Origin: JANYLB01 sp963837715
GTDB lineage: Bacteria > Actinomycetota > Acidimicrobiia > IMCC26256 > JANYLB01
Reading direction: 5' to 3'
NCBI GenBank assembly: GCA_963837715.1
Contig: CAWIOF010000003.1
Span: 124,001-188,000 of the forward strand
DNA length: 64,000 nucleotides
The notes under the pieces were generated by a model. The model saw nothing but the letters and a program-made list of their open reading frames with translations. It was not told where the DNA came from and searched no databases. The translations under genes were made by a program, and so were the position numbers. The stretch's first letter is position 1. Every line of letters starts with the position of its first letter. This document shows positions 28,022-35,396 of the stretch, one piece after another.

Positions 28022-28705
28022 TCACCCTGGCCGTGCTCGACATGGCAGGCACCACCGTCAGCGACGGCGGCGTCGTCGAAGCGGCGTTCGTGGAGGCGTT
28101 GGCCGGGATGGGGTTCGACCCCGACGGTCCGGAGCTGGCGGCGCAGCTCGCCTACGTGCGCCGGACCATGGGGCAGTCGAAGATCGAGGTGTTCACGGCG
28201 GTGTTCGAAGGCAACGAGTCGAAGGCGCACGAGGCGAACCGTCGGTTCGAGGCGGCCTTCGACGCCGCGGTGTCGCGCGGTGAGGTCGCCGCGCTGCCCG
28301 GGGCCGAGGCCGCGCTCGGGGCGCTCCGTGCCGACGGGTGTGCGCGTTTGTCTCACGACCGGGTTCTCCCGGCCGACCCGGGAACAGATCATCGACGTGC
28401 TCGGGTGGCGGGATCTCATCGACCTCTCCTTGAGCCCGGAGCCGGGGATCCGGGGCCGGCCGTACCCCGACCTGATCCTCACTGCGCTCATGCGGCTCGA
28501 CATCGAGAGCGTCCGGTCTGTCGCCGTCGCCGGCGACACCACCAGCGACATCGTGTCGGGCCACCGCGCCGGAGCTCGTGTGGTCGCCGGGGTGCTCACC
28601 GGTGCGCACGACCGCATCCAACTCTCCGAAGCGTCGCCGACCCACATCCTGGCCAGCATCGACGAGCTTCCCGGCGTACTCGGGCACCTCACCCTCGAGG
28701 GGTAG
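28018..28705 (+). CDS. Phosphonatase-like HAD hydrolase, frame broken once
   Basis: HAD-superfamily enzyme of the PhnX-like group. Nucleophile motif LAVLDMAGTTVSDGG at the N-terminus, a cap domain (AYVRRTMGQSKIEVF), motif II VCLTTGFSR and motif IV VAVAGDTTSDIVSGHRAGA. GTG start overlaps the oxidoreductase stop. A single extra base at GGG 28336-28338 splits it; removing it joins RADG to VRVCLTTGF. Likely cleaves the C-P bond of phosphonoacetaldehyde or a related compound made by the preceding enzyme. I cannot place the Schiff-base Lys of true phosphonatase with certainty, so a plain phosphatase is possible. Confidence 0.8.
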
Positions 28706-28717
28706 CCGCCCGGAACG

Positions 28718-29242
28718 TCATCGGGCGAGTTCCTCGAGGAGGGGGCGCCAGGCGTCGAGTCCGGGCACGGCACGGCCGGCGACCTTGGCGTCGTCGTCGG
28801 CCCGGCGCAGCGTGAGCACCGCGTCGAGATCGTCGATCTCCGAGAACGCGCCGACCTCGCGTGCATCCATGACGCCACCCTGTTCGACCAGCGTCTCGAT
28901 GCTGCGAGCGCTGAGGCGGGACCGGTAGGCGGGGTCGGCGGCGACCAGGTAGCGCTTCGCGTCGGCGTGGCGGGCCACGAGACGACCGACCCGCGACCCG
29001 AGGAGCGGCGCGACCAACGCCCCACCCCGACCGGCGTGGGTGTCGATCGCCGACGGATCGACGATGGTGCCGACGTCGTGTACGAGCCCCGCGACCTGGA
29101 GCTCGAGGTCGGCGGGCGCGCGCTCGGCGAGCAACGCCGCGCACTGCAATCCGTGGGCGAGGAGGTCGAGACGTTCCTCGTCGTCGTGGCGGGCTCCGTC
29201 GAGGAGCATCATGCAGAGCCGGTCGACGGTCAGCTCCTCCAC
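28718..29242 (-). CDS. PhnZ-like HD-domain protein (phosphonate-associated)
   Basis: 174 aa HD-superfamily protein. Metal-binding HD pair in VAGLVHDVGTIVD with further His in DTHAGRG and LVARHADAKRYLVAAD. The C-terminal pattern SIETLVEQGGVMDAREV and RRADDDAKVAG is typical of the phosphonate-degradation HD family (TIGR03276), which includes the mixed-valence di-iron oxygenase PhnZ that cleaves 1-hydroxy-2-aminoethylphosphonate. It converges on the phosphonatase-like gene (12-bp gap) but is transcribed as the last gene of the polyphosphate operon. No PhnY hydroxylase is in the window; the PhyH protein at 60.9 kb is of the same broad superfamily but far away. Confidence 0.82.
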   Translation of the reverse strand: MEELTVDRLCMMLLDGARHDDEERLDLLAHGLQCAALLAERAPADLELQVAGLVHDVGTIVDPSAIDTHAGRGGALVAPLLGSRVGRLVARHADAKRYLVAADPAYRSRLSARSIETLVEQGGVMDAREVGAFSEIDDLDAVLTLRRADDDAKVAGRAVPGLDAWRPLLEELAR

Positions 29243-29244
29243 CG

Positions 29245-29715
29245 TCAGCCGACCTCGGCGGGGGGAGGCAGGTACCGCGCCGACACGACCTCTTCACCGT
29301 CGAGCTCGAGGGCCCAGACCGACCCCTTCTCACACCGCGGGTCGACGCCGAGGTCGATGCCGGATCGTTCGAGTCGGGCCAGGAGCTGGGGGATCACGTC
29401 GCCGTGGCTGCAGAGCACCCCGCCCGTCGCGGCGGTCTCCCGGACGAGCGCGAGAGCGCCGTACGGCCCGGCGTCCTCGGCGAGCCTGTCGTCGAGCTCG
29501 ATCTCGAGCGAGGAGGTCGCGGCGAGCGGCTCGACCGTTTCCCGACAGCGAACGAACGGACTCGAGACGATCCGGTCGAACGTCTCCGGCGCCAGCAGCC
29601 CGACGAGGGCGTCGGCCTGGCGTCGACCCGGCTTCGACAAGGGACGGCGGGCGTCGTCGCCGCTCCACGCGCGCCGACTGCCCGCCTTCGCGTGGCGGAC
29701 CACCCAGACCGTCAT
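29245..29715 (-). CDS. SixA-like histidine phosphatase
   Basis: 156 aa histidine-phosphatase (phosphoglycerate-mutase fold). Catalytic RHG-type motif is VVRHAKAG at the N-terminus with the second-site Arg in VSSPFVRCRET and His in VLCSHGDVIP. Short single-domain form, as in phosphohistidine phosphatase SixA. In mycobacterial MutT1 a domain of this type is fused C-terminal to a NUDIX domain; here the NUDIX gene is directly upstream on the same strand, so the two may act as a split MutT1-like pair. Start set by MTVWVVRHAK. Confidence 0.85.
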   Translation of the reverse strand: MTVWVVRHAKAGSRRAWSGDDARRPLSKPGRRQADALVGLLAPETFDRIVSSPFVRCRETVEPLAATSSLEIELDDRLAEDAGPYGALALVRETAATGGVLCSHGDVIPQLLARLERSGIDLGVDPRCEKGSVWALELDGEEVVSARYLPPPAEVG

Positions 29716-29725
29716 CGTCGGCGGG

Positions 29726-30163
29726 TCACGGTTCGAGCGAGCGCACGAGCTCGCGATCGTGTTCGTAGGAGAGCAGGCCGATCGCGACCTCGGGGCTGCA
29801 CCAGCACAGGCGGTCGACCTCGGCGTTCGGGACGAACGGCTCGCTCGCTTCGCTTGCATCCATGAGCCAGTACCGCACGAGCTTCGGCCTCCCCTTGTGG
29901 TCGCGGTACTCCACCCGTGAGAGCTCCCGACCGAGATCGCAGCGTAGGCCCGTCTCCTCCTCGACTTCCCGTCGAGCGGCGTCTTCGAACGACTCTCCCG
30001 ACTCGAGCTTGCCCTTCGGGAGCGACCAGTCGTCGTAGCGGGGTCGGTGCACGAGGACGATCTCGTCTCGCCCCGAGCTGTCGTCGACGGCGCGACGGCG
30101 CACCACGCCGCCCGCGGCGCGCACGGTCTTGGGATCGGCGTCGGAATCGTCGGCGGCTACCAC
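29726..30163 (-). CDS. NUDIX hydrolase (MutT1-like)
   Basis: 145 aa. The NUDIX box is complete: GKLESGESFEDAARREVEEETG, with SLPKGK before it as in diadenosine-polyphosphate and 8-oxo-dGTP-type hydrolases. GTG start at 30163 overlaps the CYTH-CHAD stop, giving ADDSDADPKTVRAAGGVV as N-terminus; longer upstream reading is out of character. Placement between CYTH-CHAD/ppk1 and a SixA-like gene points to (di)nucleoside polyphosphate turnover or nucleotide-pool cleaning. Confidence 0.9.
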   Translation of the reverse strand: MVAADDSDADPKTVRAAGGVVRRRAVDDSSGRDEIVLVHRPRYDDWSLPKGKLESGESFEDAARREVEEETGLRCDLGRELSRVEYRDHKGRPKLVRYWLMDASEASEPFVPNAEVDRLCWCSPEVAIGLLSYEHDRELVRSLEP

Positions 30164-31644
30164 CAGCGTCGGAGCTGCTTCCCGCGTGCCGCCGCCCAGG
30201 CATCGGGCCACGCGGCCCGAGCCGCGGCCTCGTCGACGCGCTCGAGCCCGGCGAGTTGCCCGGCCGCGAACGCCTCGGCGGGAGTGGCTCCGGCCGCGGC
30301 ATCGCGGAGCCACCCCTCCGCGACGATCGCGTCGTGGTGGTCGCCGAGGACCTCCTGGATCCCCGCGATGCGGCGGGCGAACCGGCGCGCGGGGCGGCCC
30401 GTGATCGACACGACCGCTTCGGCCGCATAGCGGCAGCGCTTGGCGCGGATCCTGATGTCGTGGAGGGCCTCGTCGGGAGGATCGGGGTCGAGCGCCTCGA
30501 CGGCCCTCCGGAGGTGCTTCCAGGGTCCGTCGACGAGTCCGGGGAGGATCTCACCCGCGGGCGTGTCGGCGAGCTCGGTGTACGGGATGTTCCCCGAGGC
30601 GGCGTCGACGAGCCGATCGAGGAGCTCGCAGTAGCGGGGGGTCCGCAGTGCACCGAGCAGCTCGATGCGCTGGTCCTCCCAGGTGGCGACGAGTCGAGCG
30701 ACGAGCGCGTCGGCCGCGCCGCGGTCGCGTTCGGGGAGCTGCAGCGTCTTGGCCCGCAGGAGCTCGATCAGCACCTCGGTGTCGCGGACCGCGCCGAGCT
30801 CGGCGGCGACCCATCGCAGTTCTTCGCGCAACCCGGTCACCCACTCGGGATCGAGGAGCGATCGGAAGGTGCGGAGGTCGGAGCGCAGTCGTCGTGTCGC
30901 GACGCGCGCCTGGTGGACGAACTCTGGATCGTCGCCGAGGCGGACCCCGGAATCGTGCGTGATCAGCCGGTGGACGGATCCGGCGATCGTGTTGCGCACC
31001 ACGTCGGTTGCGGGGCTCGACGGCGCGACCGGTCGGGCTGGACGGATGTCGGAGGGGGCGAGGGCGCGCGGCCCGAGGGCCCGCACGATCTTGGGGGTGG
31101 GGTCGGGATCTCCGGCGCCGGCGTCGCGCAGCCGCCCGACCACCTCGGCGGCGAGGCTCATGGGTGCGTCTTCGACGATCTCGACCTCGAGCTCACGGAA
31201 GCGGGCTGCGACGCGGCGGCCGTCGAGGACGGAGACCTCGTCGTCGACCACCTCGGCCTGCTGCTTGCCGTCGGGGTCGACGAGGTCGATGCGGGCCCGC
31301 CGGGTCCGCAGGCGGGCGACGGGGCTGAGGCGCGCGGTCCGCACGTAGGCGCGCACGAGATCGACTGCGGCGTCGGGCGGGGTGCCGACGCGACCTTCGA
31401 CTCGGTGTTCGCCGCGCACGAGGATCCCGTCGACGACGACACCCGGGAGCTTCACCGTCCAGCCGTCGTGGTTGCGGTACCGCAGCGACGCGCCCGCGCG
31501 TGCGAGGCGGAGGTCGTCGGTGTCGAAGTAGGTGGCCTGGAGGAGGAGGGGGTCGCGTTCGGCGGCGGCGAGCCCGCCGCATCCGTCGAGGTCGGGGAGG
31601 CGGAACCCCGGAGGTGGTGAGAGCTTCGCCTCACGCTCGTGCAT
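30157..31644 (-). CDS. CYTH-CHAD domain protein, polyphosphate-associated
   Basis: 495 aa. N-terminal CYTH domain (EREAKLSPPPGF with the ExExK-like start, YFDTDDLRLARAGASLRYR, ELEVEIVE), the fold of triphosphate tunnel metalloenzymes. The C-terminal CHAD domain (about 235-490: HQARVATRRLRSDLRTFRSL, LHDIRIRAKRCRYAAEAV, VLGDHHDAIV) is a His/Arg-rich helical domain known to bind polyphosphate granules. ATG 31644 overlaps the ppk1 stop by 14 bp, so expression is coupled to the polyphosphate kinase. Role is probably polyphosphate binding or triphosphate hydrolysis. Confidence 0.92.
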   Translation of the reverse strand: MHEREAKLSPPPGFRLPDLDGCGGLAAAERDPLLLQATYFDTDDLRLARAGASLRYRNHDGWTVKLPGVVVDGILVRGEHRVEGRVGTPPDAAVDLVRAYVRTARLSPVARLRTRRARIDLVDPDGKQQAEVVDDEVSVLDGRRVAARFRELEVEIVEDAPMSLAAEVVGRLRDAGAGDPDPTPKIVRALGPRALAPSDIRPARPVAPSSPATDVVRNTIAGSVHRLITHDSGVRLGDDPEFVHQARVATRRLRSDLRTFRSLLDPEWVTGLREELRWVAAELGAVRDTEVLIELLRAKTLQLPERDRGAADALVARLVATWEDQRIELLGALRTPRYCELLDRLVDAASGNIPYTELADTPAGEILPGLVDGPWKHLRRAVEALDPDPPDEALHDIRIRAKRCRYAAEAVVSITGRPARRFARRIAGIQEVLGDHHDAIVAEGWLRDAAAGATPAEAFAAGQLAGLERVDEAAARAAWPDAWAAARGKQLRRWW

Positions 31645-33730
31645 CGCGGCCCTCCCGGGCCCGCTGCACCGCGAGTTCCTGGAGCTGCTCGTGGGTGTTG
31701 ACGCCGACAACGGTCGACACCTTGGTCCACGCGCCGTCGGGACCGAGCTCCCACGCGAGGACGTCGTCGGACAGCTCGATCTCGATGACCTCGGCGAGTC
31801 GTGGTTTGAGTCGTTCCGCGATCGGCGTGAGTGCCTCGACGCGTCGGTCGAGGTTCCGGGGCATCATGTCGGCCGACCCGATGAGGTACTCGGCGCTTCC
31901 CGGATCGGAGCCGAACCGGTAGATCCGCGAGTGCTCGAGGAATCGGCCGATGATGGAGCGGACGGTGATCGTCTCCGACATCCCCGCGACTCCGGGACGG
32001 AGGCAGCAGATGCCCCGGATCAGGAGCTCGATCCGACAGCCCGCCTGGGACGCGCCGTAGAGCGCGTCGATGATCGTCGGGTCGACGAGACTGTTCATCT
32101 TGAGGGTGATCCGACCGGCGGCTCCCTTGGCGGCTTCGCGCTCGATCCGCTTGCAGAGCTCGGCTCGCAGCATCAACGGCGCGACGAGGAGTCGCCGGTA
32201 GTCGCCCTGGCGGCTGTAGCCCGTGAGCGCGTTGAACAGCTCGGTCAGGTCGGCGCCGAGCGCGGGATCGGCCGAGAGGATCCCCACGTCTTCGTAGAGG
32301 TTCGCGGTCGTCGCGTTGTAGTTGCCGGTACCGATGTGGCAGTACCTCCGGATGCCGTCGTCTTCCTGGCGGACGATGAGCATCAACTTCGCGTGGGTCT
32401 TGAGGCCGACGAGCCCGTACACCACGTGCACGCCCGCTTCTTCCAACAGGCGGGCGCGGTCCATGTTCGCCTGCTCGTCGAAGCGGGCCTGCAGCTCGAC
32501 GAGCGCGACGACCTGCTTCCCCCGTTCGGCGGCTCGGATCAACGAGCGGACGATCGAGCTCTCCTGGCCCGCCGTCCGGTAGATCGTCTGCTTGATCGCG
32601 AGCACGTGTGGGTCGCGGGCGGCCTGGTCGACGAACGCCTCCACGGAGGTGGCGAAGGAGTCGTAGGGATGGTGGACGAGCACGTCGCCGGCCTGGAGCA
32701 CCCGGAACAGGTCGGGCGGCGGTTCCGTGCGCGACAACACCGGTTGCGTCTGGGGCGACCAGACGGGATCCTTGAGCTCCGGGCGCGGAAGCGCATGCAG
32801 ACCCCAGAGCCCGGAGAGGTCGAGCGTGCCGTCGATCACGGAGACGTCGTGGTCCGACAGCTCGAGCTCGCGGCACAGCAGCTCCTGCACCTCGTCGGTG
32901 ACGTTGGCGTCGACCTCGAGTCGGACGACGTGACCCGACTTGCTGCGTTGCCGGAGCACGGTGGCGATCGCCTCGAGCAGGTCTTCGGATTCGTCGGACA
33001 ACTCGAAGTCGGCGTCGCGGGTGACGCGGAAGACGTGGTGGCCGAGCACCTCCATCCCGGGGAACAACGATTCCAGTCGCGCCGCGATGACCTGCTCGAT
33101 GGGCACGAACCGCTCGTGGTCGGGGAGCTCGACGAACCGGGGGAGCAGCGGGGGGACCTTCACCCGTGCGAACCGTTCCTCGGTGGTGTCGGGATCGCGC
33201 ACGACCACCGCGAGGTTGAGGGAGAGGTTCGAGATGTAGGGGAAGGGATGCGCGGGATCCACCGCGAGGGGAGTGAGCACCGGGAACACGCGCTCCTCGA
33301 ACACGGTCACCAGGTAGGCGCGGTCGTCGTCGTCGAGCTCGTACCAGTCGCAGAAGCGGATGCCGACGTCTTCGAGCGCCGGCGCGACCTCCTTGGCGAA
33401 CACCGCGGCCTGCCGGCTCACCAGCTCGTCGACTCGGGCCCGAATGGCCCGGAGCTGGTCGAGGGGGTCCATCGCGTCGGGGGTGCGGGTCCGGATCCCG
33501 GCGCGGACCTGCTCCTGCAGGCCGCTGACGCGCACCTGGAAGAACTCGTCGAGGTTCTGGCTGAAGATCGCGAGGAACTTCGCCCGTTCGAGCAGCGGCT
33601 GCGAAGCGTCTTCGGCGAGCGCGAGCACGCGCGCGTTGAACTCGAGCCACGAGAGCTCTCGGTTGAGGAATCGTGCTGGGCTCGGGTCGCTGCCCTCGCC
33701 CGCGTCTTCGGGGCCGACCATGGGTCGCAT
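31631..33730 (-). CDS. ppk1: Polyphosphate kinase PPK1
   Basis: 699 aa enzyme that polymerises the gamma-phosphate of ATP into polyphosphate. N-terminal RFLNRELSWLEFNARVLALA, middle HPFPYISNLSLNLAV, and the catalytic half with GLKTHAKLMLIVR (autophosphorylated His region), YCHIGTGNYNATTA, MNSLVDPTIIDALY and GICCLRPGVAGMSE. Start at 33730 (or ATG 33721) precedes VGPEDAGEG; upstream in-frame sequence is a GC-rich non-coding leader with a 14-bp hairpin. First gene of a five-gene operon with CYTH-CHAD, NUDIX, SixA-like and PhnZ-like. A PHO-box-like repeat lies 240 bp upstream. Confidence 0.95.
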   Translation of the reverse strand: MRPMVGPEDAGEGSDPSPARFLNRELSWLEFNARVLALAEDASQPLLERAKFLAIFSQNLDEFFQVRVSGLQEQVRAGIRTRTPDAMDPLDQLRAIRARVDELVSRQAAVFAKEVAPALEDVGIRFCDWYELDDDDRAYLVTVFEERVFPVLTPLAVDPAHPFPYISNLSLNLAVVVRDPDTTEERFARVKVPPLLPRFVELPDHERFVPIEQVIAARLESLFPGMEVLGHHVFRVTRDADFELSDESEDLLEAIATVLRQRSKSGHVVRLEVDANVTDEVQELLCRELELSDHDVSVIDGTLDLSGLWGLHALPRPELKDPVWSPQTQPVLSRTEPPPDLFRVLQAGDVLVHHPYDSFATSVEAFVDQAARDPHVLAIKQTIYRTAGQESSIVRSLIRAAERGKQVVALVELQARFDEQANMDRARLLEEAGVHVVYGLVGLKTHAKLMLIVRQEDDGIRRYCHIGTGNYNATTANLYEDVGILSADPALGADLTELFNALTGYSRQGDYRRLLVAPLMLRAELCKRIEREAAKGAAGRITLKMNSLVDPTIIDALYGASQAGCRIELLIRGICCLRPGVAGMSETITVRSIIGRFLEHSRIYRFGSDPGSAEYLIGSADMMPRNLDRRVEALTPIAERLKPRLAEVIEIELSDDVLAWELGPDGAWTKVSTVVGVNTHEQLQELAVQRAREGRDARA

Positions 33731-33810
33731 CGTACCGGTCTGTCCGCCACCCCGCTCCGCCGCCCGCGGTCCCGCGTGAGCGTCGCTCCTCGTCTCCCGG
33801 TGCGGACGCG

Positions 33811-33845
33811 GCCACGACCCGTCCCGGGGGAGGACGGGTCGTGGC
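33811..33845. promoter_or_regulatory. Perfect 14-bp hairpin in the ppk1 leader region
   Basis: Arms GCCACGACCCGTCC and GGACGGGTCGTGGC, loop of seven bases, 80 bp before ppk1 and between divergent genes. It is not followed by T residues and is not at a gene end, so an operator or an mRNA leader structure of ppk1 is more likely than a terminator. A weaker GC-rich inverted repeat follows at about 33881-33905. Confidence 0.5.
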
Positions 33846-33969
33846 GCGGCCGATCCTCCGGAAACGTGGGAGCGGTCCGGAGGGGCCGGGGCCGGTTGTG
33901 CCGGCCCGGTGCGCAGGGGGCTGCGCATCGATCTCGACGGTACCGGGGCCCTGTGGACCGCCGACTTCT

Positions 33970-34002
33970 GTCAGGTGAACCGGCGGTGGACGACGAGTGA
34001 AG
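33970..34002 (-). promoter_or_regulatory. PHO-box-like direct repeat upstream of ppk1
   Basis: Read on the minus strand there are three contiguous 11-bp units: CTTCACTCGTC, GTCCACCGCCG, GTTCACCTGAC. The layout equals the repeats before pst1 and pst2. It lies 240 bp before ppk1 and only 33 bp before the divergent MFS gene, so it could act on ppk1, on the transporter, or both. ppk is a known PhoP target in Streptomyces. Confidence 0.6.
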
Positions 34003-34034
34003 TCCCGGTCGGCCCGGGTATCGTCGCGGGAGAA

Positions 34035-35396
34035 ATGGCCGACTCGATGCACGATCCGCGCACGATGGGGCTGTCGCCGTTCGGCCGCCTCGCGGCCGCG
34101 CACGCCGTGAGCATGATCGGCGACGCGTGTGTCACGGTCGCACTCGCCGGGACGCTCTTCTTCAACATCTCCCCGGGCGCGGCCCGGCCCAAGGTGCTCC
34201 TCTACCTCGTGCTCACGGTCGCCCCGTTCGCGCTGGTCGCGCCCGTGATCGGGCCCCTGCTCGACCGCAGCCGCGGTGGGCGCCGGACGCTCATGAGCCT
34301 CGGCTGCTTCGGTCGGGCCGCGCTCTGCGTCCTGATGGCCGGCAACGTCGACACTCTCCTGCTGTTCCCGCTCGCGTTCGGGGTGTTGGTGCTCGCCAAG
34401 GGGCATCAGGTGGCGAAGAGCTCTCTCGTGCCGGCGATGGTTCCTGATGAGGCGGCGCTCGTCACGGCGAACTCGCGGCTTGCGTTGATCAGCATCGCCG
34501 CCGGCGCGGTCGGCGGGGTCCCCGCGGCGTTGATCCTCAAGCTCGCCGGCGCCGACTGGGTGCTCGTCTCCGCGGCGATCGCGTTCGCGTTCGCGGGCGC
34601 GCTCGCGTTGCGCATCCCCCGCGGCGATCACGGCGCAACCCCTGAGACACCCGAAGAGCGGGCGGAGCTCCACGCGCCGAGCATCGTGCTCGCGGGGACC
34701 GCGATGGCATTGCTCCGAGCGGGAGTCGGGTTCCTCACCTTCCTGGTCGCGTTCGGGCTGAAGGCGGGCAAGCAACCGACGTGGTTCTTCGGCGCGGTGC
34801 TCGCGATCAGCGCGGTCGGTGGCTTCGCCGGGAACGTCCTTGCTCCGTTCCTGCGGCGACGCGTCAAGGAGGAGTGGATCCTCGTCGGGTCGCTGCTCGT
34901 TCCGGCGGTGATCGCGCTGTGGGCCGCGCAGGCCGGAGGACGGTGGGCGTTCCTGTTCACCGCGATCTCGGTGGCGATGGGCGCGGCCGCGGGGAAGGTC
35001 GCGTTCGACAGCCTCCTCCAGCGCGACGGACCCGACGATCTGCGCGGGCGGGCGTTCGCTCGGTTCGAGACCCGATTCCAGCTGGTGTGGGTGCTCGGGG
35101 CGCTGGTGCCCGTCGCGCTGTTCGACGTGATGGACGCGCGGATCGGGTTCTTCGTGCTGGCCGTCGTCCTCGGGTTCGGTGGCGTGTCGTATGTGATCGG
35201 GCTGCGTGCGGCGCGGGACCACCCGCCCGGTACCCCGCCGAAGCCGACGCTCCTCGCGCGGGTGCGCACGATCCTGCGGCCGGGATCCGGTGCTGCGTCG
35301 GAGCCCCCGTCGCCTGCGGCACCGCCGGGCCCGGAGCCACCGACGCCGACGAAAACCTCCGATGCGGTGCGGCCGGGGCCGGGTAGACAGGAGTGA
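34035..35396 (+). CDS. MFS transporter
   Basis: 453 aa, about 12 hydrophobic helices from residue 12 on (LAAAHAVSMIGDACVTVALAG to FFVLAVVLGFGGVSYVIGL), with the loop GPLLDRSRGGRRTLM between helices 2 and 3 that resembles the MFS motif A. The C-terminal 50 residues are cytoplasmic and Pro-rich. ATG at 34035 is preceded by CGGGAG. Substrate unknown; the PHO-box-like repeat just upstream makes a phosphorus-related cargo worth considering but this is speculative. The stop overlaps the acetyltransferase start. Confidence 0.82.
   Translation: MADSMHDPRTMGLSPFGRLAAAHAVSMIGDACVTVALAGTLFFNISPGAARPKVLLYLVLTVAPFALVAPVIGPLLDRSRGGRRTLMSLGCFGRAALCVLMAGNVDTLLLFPLAFGVLVLAKGHQVAKSSLVPAMVPDEAALVTANSRLALISIAAGAVGGVPAALILKLAGADWVLVSAAIAFAFAGALALRIPRGDHGATPETPEERAELHAPSIVLAGTAMALLRAGVGFLTFLVAFGLKAGKQPTWFFGAVLAISAVGGFAGNVLAPFLRRRVKEEWILVGSLLVPAVIALWAAQAGGRWAFLFTAISVAMGAAAGKVAFDSLLQRDGPDDLRGRAFARFETRFQLVWVLGALVPVALFDVMDARIGFFVLAVVLGFGGVSYVIGLRAARDHPPGTPPKPTLLARVRTILRPGSGAASEPPSPAAPPGPEPPTPTKTSDAVRPGPGRQE

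Noticed and set aside
1648..28338. Programmed +1 frameshifting at CCC codons as the cause of the frame breaks
   Set aside because: Too many unrelated genes (transporters, kinase, hydrolase) share it, the breaks lie within conserved domains, one needs a -1 change, at least one is not in a CCC run, and none occurs in the second half of the window. Error is simpler.
31532..34000. An 822-codon plus-strand open frame opposite ppk1
   Set aside because: Antisense shadow; no recognisable segments and no ribosome site.
31452..35222. A 1256-codon open frame on the minus strand over ppk1 and the MFS gene
   Set aside because: Shadow of ppk1 in another frame and antisense to the MFS gene. Composition is Arg/Pro-rich with no motif, while PPK1 itself is complete in its own frame.
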